Origin: Paracoccus aerius
Lineage (GTDB): Bacteria > Pseudomonadota > Alphaproteobacteria > Rhodobacterales > Rhodobacteraceae
Length of the DNA stretch: 64,000 bases
NCBI RefSeq assembly: GCF_014656455.1
Contig: NZ_BNCL01000004.1
Location: 62,001 to 126,000 of the forward strand
Direction of reading: 5' to 3'
Shown here: piece by piece, positions 44,486 to 55,294 of the stretch
Numbering within the stretch: position 1 is the first letter of the stretch
Layout: each line of letters starts with the position of its first letter
Translations under genes and position numbers: made by a program
The notes under the pieces: generated by a model
What the model saw: the letters and a program-made list of their open reading frames with translations, nothing else
Databases searched by the model: none
Told to the model about the DNA's origin: nothing

Positions 44486-45832
44486 CTAGAAGGCCCCGCC
44501 CCGCCCAAGCACGGCGCTGAAGGTTCGCAGGAAGATCGACAGGTCGCCCCAAAGGCTGCGGCCCGAGATGTAGAAGTCGTCCAGTTGCTGCTGCACGCCC
44601 AGGTCCGCGTCCCCGCGTTCCGATATCTGCCACAGCCCGGTCAGGCCGGGGGTGACCGTGGCCCTTCTGGCGCGGAAATCGGCAGGCATCGCGGACAGAT
44701 GGTAATCGGGAAAGGGCCGCGGTCCGACCAGGCTCATCTCGCCGCGAAGGATGTTCAGCAGTTGCGGCAATTCGTCGAGGCTGCTGGTGCGAAGGAACGG
44801 CCCGATGACCGGCAGAACCCGGGGATCGTGGCGCAGCTTGAAGTGGGTTTCCCATTCCTCGCGGATCGCGGGATCCGTCTCGATCAGGCGGGCCAGCATC
44901 CGGTCGGCGTCAAGATACATGGTCCGCAGCTTCAGCATCGCGAAGGGGCGTCCGTCACGCCCGTCGCGGTGCTGGACATGGAAGGCTGGTCCGGGATCGA
45001 CCATCCGGACCGCCAGGGCGGCCAGGGCCACGATGGGCAGCGCCACGATGCCGACGGGAATGACGACGGCCAGGTCGATCCCGCGCTTGATCCATCGCGA
45101 TATTCCGTCCCGACGGGCCAGCGTGATCTGGGTGCCGATCGCGCCGTCCTGCCAGGCAGGATGGATGCCTGTCATTGTCGTGCGCGGCAGATCATGGACC
45201 AGGACGACCTGGGAATAGGTCCGGGCAAGCCGTTCAAGCTGTTCCGGGCTTGGTGCCGCCGCATCGGCCCACAGGACCTTGACGGCCCGGCTGTCGGGAT
45301 CAGGGTCAAGGCCCGTGTCGGGATTGGCGTGAAGCCAGCTTCGCAAGCCCGCGACCCTTGCCGGATCGCCGGCAAGGTGAACCGCCTCGCCCCAGTGGCC
45401 CGACCGCCGGAGGATCGTCCGAAGGATGCGACCGCAGACGGCTTGGGCGATGGCAAGGGCAAGAAAGGCCAGAACAAAGCGCGTGATCTCGTCCGTGTGA
45501 GGGTCGGCAAGGACCAGGGCGCTGATCAGGGCGATGCAAAGGCTGGCAAACCAGGCCTGGACCGCCTTGCGCAGCCGCGCTTCGGGGTGAAGGCCGAAGC
45601 CGGGCAGCGACCCGAAGGCCCAAAGGCAGGCCAGGAACGCGCCGCCAGCCAACAGGATCATCCGGCCCTCGGTGCCTGCCCCCGCTGCAAATGCGGAAGC
45701 GGCTGCGCCGCTGGTCAGCGCGACGATGCAGAGTGAGCGCGCAACCGCACTGCGGTCGCGGCGGGTTCGGTGAACGCGCATGTCGTGGAACACGGCGTTC
45801 GACATGGTCTTGACATCTGGCAGGGCTGTCAT
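44486..45832 (-). CDS. Polyprenyl glycosyl-1-phosphate transferase (WbaP/ExoY-like)
   Basis: About 448 aa. Four hydrophobic helices in the N-terminal part and a C-terminal bacterial sugar-transferase domain (about 240-448) with the membrane-entering helix ([21 protein letters not shown]), [14 protein letters not shown], the Asp-Glu pair in [24 protein letters not shown] and PGLTGLWQ. It starts repeat-unit assembly by putting a sugar phosphate on undecaprenyl phosphate. A TTG at 45868 is a possible alternative start; I chose ATG 45832. uxs follows after about 50 bases. Confidence 0.92.
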   Translation of the reverse strand: MTALPDVKTMSNAVFHDMRVHRTRRDRSAVARSLCIVALTSGAAASAFAAGAGTEGRMILLAGGAFLACLWAFGSLPGFGLHPEARLRKAVQAWFASLCIALISALVLADPHTDEITRFVLAFLALAIAQAVCGRILRTILRRSGHWGEAVHLAGDPARVAGLRSWLHANPDTGLDPDPDSRAVKVLWADAAAPSPEQLERLARTYSQVVLVHDLPRTTMTGIHPAWQDGAIGTQITLARRDGISRWIKRGIDLAVVIPVGIVALPIVALAALAVRMVDPGPAFHVQHRDGRDGRPFAMLKLRTMYLDADRMLARLIETDPAIREEWETHFKLRHDPRVLPVIGPFLRTSSLDELPQLLNILRGEMSLVGPRPFPDYHLSAMPADFRARRATVTPGLTGLWQISERGDADLGVQQQLDDFYISGRSLWGDLSIFLRTFSAVLGRGGAF

Positions 45833-46032
45833 CGGATGGGGTGCCTGACTGGAAACGGATACGGGCAACAGGAAACTTGTGAAAGACAGGGCGCGGGTCG
45901 GACCGGCATCTGCCTATGCCCACCGTGGCGGGAGGTCCGTTCTCTGCAAAGCTGGCTTTATGGTCGTCCAAATCGCAAAAGGAGTACGAGAAGCGCGCGT
46001 CCAGGCTGATTCCAACCACCGTTAGGTCAGGG

Positions 46033-47349
46033 TCAGATCGCCGTTGCGACAATGCAGGCCGGTTCCGGCACCGGATGCCGCAAGGCCGCATGGCGGCACG
46101 AGATGCTGATGACCGAGGCCGAATAAAGCAGCCACAACAGGTCGTTCTGCTTCAGGAAGATGCTTTCCGACAGGTTGAGGATCAGCGAAATGCAGACGAT
46201 CAGCACCGGCAGGATCCAGCCTTCGCCCGGGGCCATGCTGCACAGGGTGACGCCCTGGGCAACGGCACGGAAGGTCAGCGCGATCAACAGCAGCAGTCCG
46301 ACCGAGCCAAGGCCCAGCATGGTTTCCCGATAGCCGTTATGGGCATTGGGCGCCTGCCAGCCCTGCGATTCCCAGATGCTCCAGACCGCCGGATTGCCCT
46401 CGGTCCAGAAGACACCATAGCCATGCCCCAGAAGCGGGTGGCGCGAAATCTCGGCGTCGATCATGCTCCACAGCGGCACCCTGCCCGTCAGGGTCGGATC
46501 CTTCCCAAGCGCCTCGAGCAGGGGACCGAATCCGACCGCCAGCAAAAGGGCAAGAAGCGGGATCAGCAGGATCAGCCCCAGCACCACGGCCAGCCGCGTC
46601 CTGCCCTGCAACCGGGCCACCAGAAGCACTACGCGGGACACGACCACCGCGGCGAAGGCGGCAAACAGGCTGGTGACCGAGGTCGACAACAGCAGGGCGG
46701 CCAGGCCCGCGACCAGCAGCAAAAGCCCCGTCCTGCGCATCCGGGCCGAGACATCAAGCCGCGCCGCAATCCCAAGAACCACCGTCAGGCAGGCCACCCA
46801 GCCCAGCACGTTCTTGTGCAGGAAAACGCCGCGCAGCGCCCCGTCCTCGGGCATCAGCGCCCGGCCCGGCAGAACAGCCATCGCAACCAGGCTGAGAAAG
46901 GTCGCCCCGCCCAGGACCCAGGCCAGGACGACAAGCTGCTGCCGGGGGGTGAAGCGCGTGGCAAAGACAAAGGCCACCGCCATCGACAGGGTCAGCGCCA
47001 CGGCACGGCGAAGGGTGATCGATGGACCGATGGACCAAAGGATCGAGGCCAGCGGCAGCAGGATCAGGGTCATCAGCAGGACATTGTGCTGCACGCCCCG
47101 CAGGACCGCAGCGGGGCGCAGGGCCACCAGCCCCAGGCCGATGACATAGCTGGGCGCCGCGATCATGCGCAGCTTGGCGCGGGCAGCCTCGGTCAGGCTG
47201 CCGTCGGCTTGCGACAGCAAAAGGGGAAACACCGCACCGGACAAAAGCAGCATGGCCACGAAGATGCCAAGCAGTTCGATGCGACGCAGAAGCCGGGCAT
47301 AGGATTTGGTTTGGGGCACCGTCAGGCCCTCGTGCAGCCACCACGCCAT
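46033..47349 (-). CDS. O-antigen ligase/polymerase family membrane protein (Wzy-like)
   Basis: About 438 aa with roughly 11-12 membrane helices and the family's large periplasmic loop (about 290-370) that contains HPLLGHGYGVFW and NAHNGYRETML, both diagnostic of Wzy_C/O-antigen ligase. It probably polymerises flipped repeat units. I chose ATG 47349 (MAWWLHEG); a longer frame to 47445 is unlikely because it would run through the divergent promoter region. It is divergent from the ExoF-like export gene. Confidence 0.88.
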   Translation of the reverse strand: MAWWLHEGLTVPQTKSYARLLRRIELLGIFVAMLLLSGAVFPLLLSQADGSLTEAARAKLRMIAAPSYVIGLGLVALRPAAVLRGVQHNVLLMTLILLPLASILWSIGPSITLRRAVALTLSMAVAFVFATRFTPRQQLVVLAWVLGGATFLSLVAMAVLPGRALMPEDGALRGVFLHKNVLGWVACLTVVLGIAARLDVSARMRRTGLLLLVAGLAALLLSTSVTSLFAAFAAVVVSRVVLLVARLQGRTRLAVVLGLILLIPLLALLLAVGFGPLLEALGKDPTLTGRVPLWSMIDAEISRHPLLGHGYGVFWTEGNPAVWSIWESQGWQAPNAHNGYRETMLGLGSVGLLLLIALTFRAVAQGVTLCSMAPGEGWILPVLIVCISLILNLSESIFLKQNDLLWLLYSASVISISCRHAALRHPVPEPACIVATAI

Positions 47350-47536
47350 TCCACACGGTTGCCCGCCCGACGGAAACGCAGCCTTTTGACGAACCCGATA
47401 CCCTTCCGGGGAAGAAGACGGGATCGGTCTCGCCGGATGGACCATGCAAGGCGGCCCGCTTGTGCGAAAGGATCCGTTCCGCCGCCCCGCCTCTCGCCCG
47501 ATCCTTACCCCATGGGTCCAACGCAGGAGCGATGTG

Positions 47537-48712
47537 GTGCGGAGCTTTTCTGGATCGGCGGGGACAAGGCGGACATACCGCGCCGCGCTGTTCGCGCTGT
47601 GCCTGGGATGTTGCCCGATGGCGGCTATGGCCCAGGTTCAGCCGGGCGACACCCTGCGCGTCGAGGTCTTCGACGCCCCCGAGTTTTCGCGCGAAGGCAT
47701 GGTGGGGCAGGATGGGGCCATCGCCCTGCCCCTGGTGGGGCGGATCGCGGTGGCGGGCATGGACCTCGAGGCTGCGGGCCGGGCAATCGAGGGGGCGCTG
47801 AAATCCCAAGGGTTGCTGACCACGCCCCGGCTGATCGTCGAGATTGCGGTGCATCGCCCCGTCTATGTTGGCGGCAGCGTCCGCGAACCCGGGATGATCG
47901 CCTTTGTCCCCGGCCTGACGGCGCGGCAGGCGATCATCGCGGCCGGCGGGATGGGCACGCCGGGCGATACCGATGCCGAGAAGGCCCTGTCCTCGGTCGC
48001 GCGTCGGGAAGCCGTGGTCTTCGAACTGTCGCAGCTTACCGAACGCATTGCCCGGCTAGAAGCCGAGATTGGCGACGGCACCGGCAATGCACAGGACATC
48101 GGGGCGGAGGCCGCCTTTCTGCAGGACCGGCTGGATCGCCGGGAACAGCGCGAACTGCATACCAACCAGCTGCTGACCCTGATCAAGTTCGAAATCGACA
48201 CGCTGGATCGCCAGTCGGTGCTTCACGAGGCAGAAGCCGCCCTGCAGCAATCCGACATCGAAGATGCCCGGTCCCTGGTCCAGCGCGGCCTGGCGCCCAG
48301 GACCCGGCTTCAGGAACTGCTTCGCCAGATGTCCGAACTGAACCGCGACCAGCTTGAAAACCGGGCCTATCACGCCCGCGCCCAGCAGGGTGCCGAGACC
48401 GCCCGCTATGCGCTTGCCGATGCCATCGCAGCCGAGCGCGAGGCGGCGCGGACCGACCTGGCGGCCGCCAAGGCCTCGCGCGCCTATCTTCTGGCGGAAT
48501 TGAAGGAACTGGACCTGCAGATCCTGCCCCTGCGCATGAACCTGCAAGGATCCCGCGCGGCCAGCCCCCAGGCCCGGATCCAGGTTCACAGATCCTCGGG
48601 CGGCGAGACCCGGATGATCGAGCCTTCGCTGGATGCCCCGCTGGAGCCGGGCGATGTCCTGGAGGTCAGCCTGGTCCTTTCCGATCCCATGACCATCGAG
48701 CCCGGCCAATGA
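47537..48712 (+). CDS. ExoF-like polysaccharide export protein
   Basis: About 391 aa. The start is GTG 47537 or 47534 (AGGAG upstream). A signal peptide ends AAMA|QVQPGD. The Poly_export domain (about 33-110, PGDTLRVEVFDAPEFS) is followed by an SLBB-like strand region (RPVYVGGSVREPGMIAFVPG) and a long coiled coil (about 165-330, rich in Glu/Gln/Leu) before a short C-terminal strand region. The order and size match Sinorhizobium ExoF more than short Wza. It forms or gates the export channel with the chain-length protein encoded downstream. A canonical lipobox is not seen. Confidence 0.88.
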   Translation: MRSFSGSAGTRRTYRAALFALCLGCCPMAAMAQVQPGDTLRVEVFDAPEFSREGMVGQDGAIALPLVGRIAVAGMDLEAAGRAIEGALKSQGLLTTPRLIVEIAVHRPVYVGGSVREPGMIAFVPGLTARQAIIAAGGMGTPGDTDAEKALSSVARREAVVFELSQLTERIARLEAEIGDGTGNAQDIGAEAAFLQDRLDRREQRELHTNQLLTLIKFEIDTLDRQSVLHEAEAALQQSDIEDARSLVQRGLAPRTRLQELLRQMSELNRDQLENRAYHARAQQGAETARYALADAIAAEREAARTDLAAAKASRAYLLAELKELDLQILPLRMNLQGSRAASPQARIQVHRSSGGETRMIEPSLDAPLEPGDVLEVSLVLSDPMTIEPGQ

Positions 48713-49656
48713 CGGTTCATCCGCAGATCAGCGTTGTCATCAACAACTACAACTACGGCCGCTACCTGCCCGACGCCATCGATTCAGCCCTTGCCCAACG
48801 CGATGTGCAGGCCGAAGTCGTTGTTGTCGACGACGGCTCTACCGACGATTCCCGGCATGTCATCAGCGCCTATGGCGACCGGATCCGTGCGGTGTTCCAG
48901 AAGAATGGCGGGCAGGCTGCCGCCCTGAACGCCGGCGTCGCGACGGCCACCGCCCCGCTGCTGGCCTTTCTGGACGCGGATGACTGGTGGCAGCCCGGCA
49001 AGCTTGCCGCCGTTGTCGCCGCCTTTGGTCGTGCGCCGGATGCCGGCCTTGTCTATCACCGCCTGCAGCCCACCCACCTGGACGGAAGCAAGGCCTTCGC
49101 CGCGATCCCGCGGTCGCTGTGCCGGGGCGACCTGTCGCGGATGCTTGTGGCAAGCGGCGGATGCTGGCCCTTTCCGATGACCTCGTCCCTCAGCGTCAGG
49201 CGGTCGGTATGGGACCGGGCGGGCAACATTCCGGCCGGCTTCCGCATCTCGGCGGATGCCTGGATCACGGGCGTGCTGCCCTTCCTGGCACCCGTGGTGG
49301 CGCTTCCCGACGCCTTGGGCGCTTACCGCATCCATGACAATGCCTGGTACCGCAGCAGCCCGGACGATGCGATGCTGGCCCGGCGCATTTCCCATTGGGA
49401 AGAAACCGTCCGGGTCACCAACATCTTCCTGGCTGCCCAGGGCCGCCCCGAGCGACTGGATGTCGCGGATCATTTCGAACGTGCCATGGCGCTGGCGCGG
49501 CTGGATCATCCCAAGGCACCCGGCCGGCTTGCCCTGTTCATGCACGCCCTGCGCGACGCAGGAGAGCCGCATCCGCTGAGGCGTTTGCGCACGGCGCTGC
49601 GCATCATGGCTGCCGCCCGTGGCGCAGCGGGACAGGCCGAGGTGGGCACATCATGA
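48709..49656 (+). CDS. GT2-family glycosyltransferase
   Basis: 315 aa. The GT-A start ISVVINNYNYGRYLPDAIDSALAQ, VVVDDGSTDDS (about 40) and the metal-binding DxD in LAFLDADDWWQPGKL (about 85) are all present, so a metal-dependent sugar transferase is clear. It overlaps the export gene and the next glycosyltransferase gene by four bases each. Donor and acceptor are unknown. Confidence 0.93.
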   Translation: MTVHPQISVVINNYNYGRYLPDAIDSALAQRDVQAEVVVVDDGSTDDSRHVISAYGDRIRAVFQKNGGQAAALNAGVATATAPLLAFLDADDWWQPGKLAAVVAAFGRAPDAGLVYHRLQPTHLDGSKAFAAIPRSLCRGDLSRMLVASGGCWPFPMTSSLSVRRSVWDRAGNIPAGFRISADAWITGVLPFLAPVVALPDALGAYRIHDNAWYRSSPDDAMLARRISHWEETVRVTNIFLAAQGRPERLDVADHFERAMALARLDHPKAPGRLALFMHALRDAGEPHPLRRLRTALRIMAAARGAAGQAEVGTS

Positions 49657-50780
49657 GGGTCACCCTGATTTCGTCCGAGCCGGTGGATTACACCATCGCC
49701 TTCGCCAATGGCCTTGCGCCCCATGCCTCGGTGCAGGCCATCCTTCCGGTCTCGCGCTATGATCGGTTGCGCCAATGGTTCGATCACCGGGTCCAGCTTC
49801 ACCTTGTGGACTGGCCCCGCACCCGCAGCCCGCTCAATCCCTTTTTCCTTGCAGGGCTGACGCGCAGGATCGGCCGCACATGCCCAGACGTCGTTCATCT
49901 TCTCAGCAACACGACGCTGTGGCTGAACGCCGCCGCGCCCTTCTGGCCCTGGCCCCTGGTGACGACGGTGCATGACGTGACGGTGCATCCGGGTGACCGG
50001 GACACGGCGCGCCTGCCGTCCTGGGCGTCGGGGATGATGGCAAGGCAGTCGGACCATCTGGTCGTTCATGGCGAACAGCTGCGCCAGGCGGCAGCGACGC
50101 AGTTTCGCAAGGATCCGCATCGGGTCCATGTCCTGCCCCATCCTGCGATCGACCGCTATGCCCGGCTGGCGGCCCGGCTGGGCCTGTCCAGAAACGCCCC
50201 GACCGGGCAGTTCACGGTGCTGCTTTTCGGCCGGATCTATGCCTACAAGGGCCTGCAAACCTTGCTGCGGGCCGAACGGCTGCTGCGGGACAAGCTGCCG
50301 GGCCTGCGCATCGTCATTGCCGGGCGCGGCGACGACCCCTGGTCCCTGGCGTCCGAGATGGGCGACACCAGCCGCTACGACATCCGTCGCGGCTTTGTCG
50401 AGGACCACGCGGTCGCACAACTGTTCACCGATGCGGACCTGGTGGTCCTGCCCTATGACGAAGCCTCGCAAAGCGGCGTGCTGCATCTTGCGGGATCCTT
50501 CGCCAAACCCGTCGTCGTCACCGATGTCGGGGAACTGGCTGCCACCGTCAATCCGGTCGGAATGGGCATTGTCGTCCCGCCCAAGGATCCCGCCGCACTG
50601 GCCGATGCCCTGCTGCGCCTGGCGCGCGATCCCGACCTGCGCCTTGCCATGGGCGCGCGCGCCCATGACTGGAGCGTGGGGCCGAACTCTCCCTGCACCA
50701 TCGGCGCACATGCAATGACCATCTACAACGATTCGGTCATCCCTTCGGCTCAACCCTGGCCGAAAGGAGGCATCGCGTGA
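49653..50780 (+). CDS. GT4-family glycosyltransferase
   Basis: 375 aa with the GT-B fold. N-terminal RVTLISSEPVDYTIAFANGL and a middle TTVHDVTVHPGD, then the second Rossmann domain: FTVLLFGRIYAYKGLQTLLRAERLL (about 195), IAGRGDD and the donor-site Glu region LPYDEASQSGVLHLAGSFAKPVVVTDVG. Stop/start overlap with the upstream GT2 gene (ATGA) fixes ATG 49653. It adds one sugar of the repeat unit; the specificity is unknown. Confidence 0.92.
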   Translation: MRVTLISSEPVDYTIAFANGLAPHASVQAILPVSRYDRLRQWFDHRVQLHLVDWPRTRSPLNPFFLAGLTRRIGRTCPDVVHLLSNTTLWLNAAAPFWPWPLVTTVHDVTVHPGDRDTARLPSWASGMMARQSDHLVVHGEQLRQAAATQFRKDPHRVHVLPHPAIDRYARLAARLGLSRNAPTGQFTVLLFGRIYAYKGLQTLLRAERLLRDKLPGLRIVIAGRGDDPWSLASEMGDTSRYDIRRGFVEDHAVAQLFTDADLVVLPYDEASQSGVLHLAGSFAKPVVVTDVGELAATVNPVGMGIVVPPKDPAALADALLRLARDPDLRLAMGARAHDWSVGPNSPCTIGAHAMTIYNDSVIPSAQPWPKGGIA

Positions 50781-50856
50781 CCTCGCATCGCAGTTGCCCC
50801 AAATCGGCATCAGCGTCGTGATGGAGGGGCATGGTTCCAGCCCGAAGTTTCCAGCA

Positions 50857-51972
50857 ATGTCGTTCCATCAACCACACCACCGCCAGAAGATTCCCGTTAT
50901 CCGCCACCACGTCGCGGGCGGCACGGAACATGGCGGCGGCATCGGCCGGCTGGTCAGCTATGTCCTTGCGACGGATGGGGGGCGCCTTCGCCACAGCGTC
51001 TGCGACACGCGCGGCAGCAAATGGCGCCCCTTGGGTTCCAGCTTCAGGCTTGTCGCGGCGATGATGGCGATGGCCTTGTCCGCGTCCGCCACCGTCCAGC
51101 ATCTGCATATCGCGGGCCGGGGCAGCACGCTGCGCAAGCTGATCCTGGGATGCTGGGCCAACATGCTGGGCCGACCCTATGTCCTGCACCTGCATGACTA
51201 CGATTACGCCGCCGACCTGGATCGCCGTCCGGCGTGGCAGCAAAGGGCGATCGGGCGGCTTTTCACAAGGGCGGCCCAGGTCATCGTGCTGGGCCAGCGC
51301 GACGCGGCAACCGTGACCTGCAGGCTGGGGGTCGATCCCTCGCGGGTGGTGGTCCTGCGCAACTGCGTTCCCGATCCCGGCCGGCGGCAACGCCAGGGCT
51401 CTGCCGGAACACGCATCCTGTTCCTCGGCCGCCTCAGCGCGCGCAAGGGCGTGCCGGAACTGGTCGAGGCCCTGGCCCGGCCCGAGCTGCGGGACAAGCC
51501 CTGGACTGCGGTGCTGGCCGGCGACGGCGAAGTGGACGAAACGCGCCGGGCCCTCGCCCGGCTGGGCCTGTCGGACAAGGTGCGCCTTCCCGGCTGGGTC
51601 GACGCCGCGGCGGCACAGAAGCTGCGCGACGAGTCCGACATCCTTGTGCTGCCTTCCCATGCCGAAGGCTTCGCGATGTCCGTCCTTGAAGGTCTGGCGC
51701 AGGGCATGGCGGTCGTCACCACCCGCGTCGGTGCCCATGACGAGGTGCTGGAGGACGAGGTGAACTGCCTGCTTGTTCCACCCGGCGACGTGACGGCCCT
51801 GGCCGCGGCGCTGCGGCGCCTGATCGACGACGAAGGCCTGCGCAGCCGCCTGGGGCAGGCAGCCCGCCGGCTTTATGAAACCGACTTCAGCATGACCAGA
51901 TACCTGCACCGGCTCGAAGCACTGGATGCCAAGGCCATTCCTCAACCCCCCTTGTTCGGGAAGCTGCCATGA
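50857..51972 (+). CDS. GT4-family glycosyltransferase
   Basis: About 371 aa, GT-B fold. RHHVAGGTEHGGGIGRLVSYVL near the N-terminus, LHLHDYDY, then ILFLGRLSARKGVPELVEAL (about 190), LAGDGE, and the Glu-containing donor site LPSHAEGFAMSVLEGLAQGMAVVTTRVGAHDE. The start is uncertain: ATG 50857 fits the family's usual beginning, while ATG 50821 and TTG 50794 are in frame; none has a strong ribosome site. The stop overlaps the chain-length gene. Confidence 0.9.
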   Translation: MSFHQPHHRQKIPVIRHHVAGGTEHGGGIGRLVSYVLATDGGRLRHSVCDTRGSKWRPLGSSFRLVAAMMAMALSASATVQHLHIAGRGSTLRKLILGCWANMLGRPYVLHLHDYDYAADLDRRPAWQQRAIGRLFTRAAQVIVLGQRDAATVTCRLGVDPSRVVVLRNCVPDPGRRQRQGSAGTRILFLGRLSARKGVPELVEALARPELRDKPWTAVLAGDGEVDETRRALARLGLSDKVRLPGWVDAAAAQKLRDESDILVLPSHAEGFAMSVLEGLAQGMAVVTTRVGAHDEVLEDEVNCLLVPPGDVTALAAALRRLIDDEGLRSRLGQAARRLYETDFSMTRYLHRLEALDAKAIPQPPLFGKLP

Positions 51973-54107
51973 CCGGGATCGTCAAGCTGCCCTTCCCCCA
52001 GCCCGTCGAGATGGGCGCGCCATCGCAGATGCCCGAGGCCGACGGCACGGATGTCTGGCTTGCGGCATGGCGGATGATCCGCCGCCGCCTGTGGCTGATC
52101 GCATCCCTCGTGACCCTGATCTGCCTGCTGGCGCTTCCGGCGATCCTGGCCTTGCCCAAGCTGTACCATGCCGAATCCAGGGTGATGGTCACGGCCTCTC
52201 CCGCCCTTGCCCTGGCCGCCGAGGACGGCCGCGCCGTCCCGCCGCCCACGCTGGATACCGAGATCGAGCGGATGCTTTCCAACGAGGTGATCGACCAGGT
52301 CATCGCGGACCTGAAGATCGCCACCTTGCCCGAGTTCGATCCCGAGCCGGGCGCTCCCGCCCTGCTGCAGCGTCTGGACGCAATGGCCGTTGCCTGGGGC
52401 ATCAGGCCCGCCCGCCCTGCAGCCGAGACGGTGCAAGGCGGAGGCCCCGCCGAGGAGGTTGCGCTGCGCCAGCGTTTCCGCGACAGGCTGACGGTGGCGC
52501 GCCAGGGTTCCGGCACCGTTGTCACCATCGGCTTCACGTCGCGCGATCCCCGGCTTGCCCAGGATGTTCCGACGGCCCTGCTGGATGCCTATCGCAGCCA
52601 GTCCCGCTTGCGGCATCAAGAGGACGTCCGGCAGGCCGGTCTTTGGATGAGTGCCGGGATCGAGGCGGGCCGCGCCCGCATGGCGGAAGATCGCGCCGCG
52701 TTGGACGACTTCATGGAAAACTCCGGCCTGGCCGAGGAAGAGGCCGAGATACAGCGCCGGCTGGCGCTGATCGAGACGCGCCAAAGCGATCTGGAACAAG
52801 AGCGGTTCTTGACCCGCGCCGAGATGCAGTCGGTCGCGGCAGCCATAGCGGATCGGGGGCTGAGCGCCACCGACGAACCCGAACCCCTGCAGCGCCTGCG
52901 GTGGGAACTGGCCCAGGAACGCCGCGAGATGAACAGGCTGAGCCAGATCTATGGGGATCGGTCGACGCAGGTCACCGAGAAGGTCCAGCGCGTCACCGCG
53001 ATCGAGACGATGATCGGCGATGAATTGCAGGCCCGCCTTCAGGTTCTGCGGCAGCGGGCCGAGGTCCAGGATGGCCAGGCCCGCCAGTTGGCCCAGGACG
53101 CTGACGGGGTGCGGATGGACCTGGCGGCGGCGCGGACGGCGGCCCCGGTCGCGCAATCCCTGACAGAGACGCTGCAGCGCCAGCAGCAGGCCCTGTCGCG
53201 GATGGAAGATCGCTACGACGCGCTGATGGCGCAGGGCAACGTCGTGCCGGTGGTGCTGGATGTCCTGCATCCCTCGACGCTGCTAAAGGGGACGGTCGGC
53301 CCGTCGCGCAAGCTTTTGCTGGCCGCCACCGCCGTCGGTGGCCTGTTCCTTGCCCTGTTCGCCGCGGCAGTGGTCGAGATGCGCGACACGACGGTAAGGG
53401 GCCACGAACAGCTGGCACTGGCGACGCGGCACGTGCCGGTCGGCCTGTGGCCGCGCTTTGCCCAGCCGGAACGCCAGGGTCTGCCTGCGGCAATTGCAAA
53501 GCGCCAGTCGAACCGGGGCACGGACAGGCTGCGGGATGCGATCCTGATGCTGGAATGTGCGAATGGAGGACGCTTTCCCAAGATCCTGACCGTCACCGCG
53601 CCGGATCCCGGGGACATGGCGGATCCCGTCGCCGAATGGCTGGCCCTGGAGCTGGCCGCACAGGGTCGCAAGGTCCGGCTGGTCAAGGCCAGGGGCGGCG
53701 AGGCACCGGGGACGACCCCAGCAGCCCCCCTGTTGCTGGGCGCCGCATCCGCCTCCGAGCCAGAACGCGTCCTGCTGTCCGACCCCGCCTGGCGCGACGA
53801 AGGCGATGGCCTTGCGCTTCCGCGCAGGCTGGTCCAGCAGGCGCAGCGCGAGGACGTGCTGACCATCATCGATGCGCCCCCGATCCTGTCCGGCAGCGGG
53901 CTGCGCACGGCCCGCGAGGGCGGGGAAGTCCTGCTGGTGCTGCGTTGGGGTCATAGCCGCCGCAAGGCCGCCGAACTTGCCTCGGCCCTTCTGGCGCGCA
54001 TCGGCGCGACCCAGGTCCATACCCTCATCACCAATGTCGATCAGCGCCGCCACCGCCTTTACGGCTTCCAGGACCGGCTGAGCCTGTCGTCGCAGGCCCG
54101 CAGCTGA
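51969..54107 (+). CDS. Chain-length/export protein with degenerate BY-kinase domain (ExoP/GumC-like)
   Basis: 712 aa. A Wzz domain begins after helix TM1 (about 38-60, [20 protein letters not shown]). A long periplasmic coiled coil follows (about 210-420) and TM2 is near 445-465 ([21 protein letters not shown]). The cytoplasmic part (about 530-712) has the fold order of a bacterial tyrosine kinase. Its Walker A position reads [13 protein letters not shown] (no GxxxxGK), while TIIDAPPIL (about 630) keeps a Walker A'/B-like strand. No tyrosine cluster is at the C-terminus. It probably sets chain length and joins the ExoF-like pore but cannot autophosphorylate. Confidence 0.87.
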   Translation: MTGIVKLPFPQPVEMGAPSQMPEADGTDVWLAAWRMIRRRLWLIASLVTLICLLALPAILALPKLYHAESRVMVTASPALALAAEDGRAVPPPTLDTEIERMLSNEVIDQVIADLKIATLPEFDPEPGAPALLQRLDAMAVAWGIRPARPAAETVQGGGPAEEVALRQRFRDRLTVARQGSGTVVTIGFTSRDPRLAQDVPTALLDAYRSQSRLRHQEDVRQAGLWMSAGIEAGRARMAEDRAALDDFMENSGLAEEEAEIQRRLALIETRQSDLEQERFLTRAEMQSVAAAIADRGLSATDEPEPLQRLRWELAQERREMNRLSQIYGDRSTQVTEKVQRVTAIETMIGDELQARLQVLRQRAEVQDGQARQLAQDADGVRMDLAAARTAAPVAQSLTETLQRQQQALSRMEDRYDALMAQGNVVPVVLDVLHPSTLLKGTVGPSRKLLLAATAVGGLFLALFAAAVVEMRDTTVRGHEQLALATRHVPVGLWPRFAQPERQGLPAAIAKRQSNRGTDRLRDAILMLECANGGRFPKILTVTAPDPGDMADPVAEWLALELAAQGRKVRLVKARGGEAPGTTPAAPLLLGAASASEPERVLLSDPAWRDEGDGLALPRRLVQQAQREDVLTIIDAPPILSGSGLRTAREGGEVLLVLRWGHSRRKAAELASALLARIGATQVHTLITNVDQRRHRLYGFQDRLSLSSQARS

Positions 54108-54157
54108 GACCTGCCCCAACCATCCACCATCCGCTACAGAAAAGGGAGAGATTGATT

Positions 54158-55276
54158 GTGAAACGCGCCCTCATCACCGGGATCACCGGGCAGGATGGAT
54201 CCTATCTGGCCGAGTTCTTGCTGTCGAAAGGCTACGAGGTCCATGGGATCAAGCGCCGGGCATCACAGTTCAACACCCAGCGGATCGACCACATCTACGA
54301 AGATCCGCACGAGCCGCGGGTCCGGCTTCGGCTGCATCATGGCGACCTGTCGGATGCTTCAAACCTGACGCGGATCGTGGGCGAGGTGCAGCCCGACGAA
54401 ATCTATAACCTGGGCGCGCAAAGCCATGTCGGCGTCAGCTTCGAGGCGCCAGAATATTCGGGCGACATCGACGCGCTTGGCACCCTTCGCCTTCTCGAGG
54501 CGATCCGCCTGCTGGGGCTTCAGGATCGGACGCGGTTCTACCAGGCCTCGAGTTCAGAACTGTTCGGCCTGGTCCAGGAAACCCCGCAGCGCGAAACAAC
54601 GCCCTTCTATCCGCGCAGCCCCTATGCGGTCGCCAAGCTTTACAGCTATTGGATCACCGTGAACTATCGCGAGGCGCATGGCCTGTTTGCCTGCAACGGC
54701 ATCCTGTTCAACCACGAAAGCCCCCGGCGCGGGGAAACCTTTGTCACGCGCAAGATCACCCGCGGCTTGGCCCGCGTCGCGCAGGGGCTGGAACCATGCC
54801 TTTACCTGGGGAACCTGGATGCCCTGCGCGACTGGGGTCACGCCCGCGACTATGTCCGCGCGCAATGGATGATGTTGCAGCAGGACGCGCCCGAGGATTT
54901 CGTCATCGCCACGGGCCAGCAGAACTCGGTCCGCGAGTTCCTGGTCTGGACCGCGACCGAGCTGGGCATCACCCTGGCCTTCGAAGGCTCCGGCGTCGAT
55001 GAGACTGCGCGGGTCGTCGCTGTGTCGGGCAATGCCGCGCCGGCGCTTCGGCCGGGCCAGGTCATCATGCGGATCGATCCCCGATTCTTCCGTCCCGCCG
55101 AGGTCGAGACCCTGCTGGGCGATGCCAGCCGCGCGCGGACGCGATTGGGATGGCGTCCCGAGACCACCGCCCGAGAGATGTGCGCCGAAATGGTCGCAGC
55201 CGACCTTCTGGATGCGCGCCAGCAGGTCCGGCTGAGGCAGGACGACATGCCCGCTGCCGTTGCCGCTGGTCTTTAG
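54158..55276 (+). CDS. gmd: GDP-mannose 4,6-dehydratase
   Basis: 372 aa. The GTG at 54158 with GGGAGAG upstream is preferred to a TTG at 54152. The NADP motif [14 protein letters not shown] (about 9), [19 protein letters not shown], the catalytic [10 protein letters not shown] (Tyr/Lys about 150) and [17 protein letters not shown] are all diagnostic. It makes GDP-4-keto-6-deoxymannose, the substrate of the next gene product. Together they give GDP-L-fucose for the polysaccharide. No GDP-mannose genes (manB/manC) are in the window. Confidence 0.96.
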   Translation: MKRALITGITGQDGSYLAEFLLSKGYEVHGIKRRASQFNTQRIDHIYEDPHEPRVRLRLHHGDLSDASNLTRIVGEVQPDEIYNLGAQSHVGVSFEAPEYSGDIDALGTLRLLEAIRLLGLQDRTRFYQASSSELFGLVQETPQRETTPFYPRSPYAVAKLYSYWITVNYREAHGLFACNGILFNHESPRRGETFVTRKITRGLARVAQGLEPCLYLGNLDALRDWGHARDYVRAQWMMLQQDAPEDFVIATGQQNSVREFLVWTATELGITLAFEGSGVDETARVVAVSGNAAPALRPGQVIMRIDPRFFRPAEVETLLGDASRARTRLGWRPETTAREMCAEMVAADLLDARQQVRLRQDDMPAAVAAGL

Positions 55277-55294
55277 CCCCACACGGAGAAGCAC

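Noticed and set aside
47537..47640. Possible lipobox (LCLGC) in the ExoF-like export protein.
   Set aside because: The residues before the Cys do not fit the lipobox consensus, and a normal signal peptidase I site (AAMA|Q) follows.
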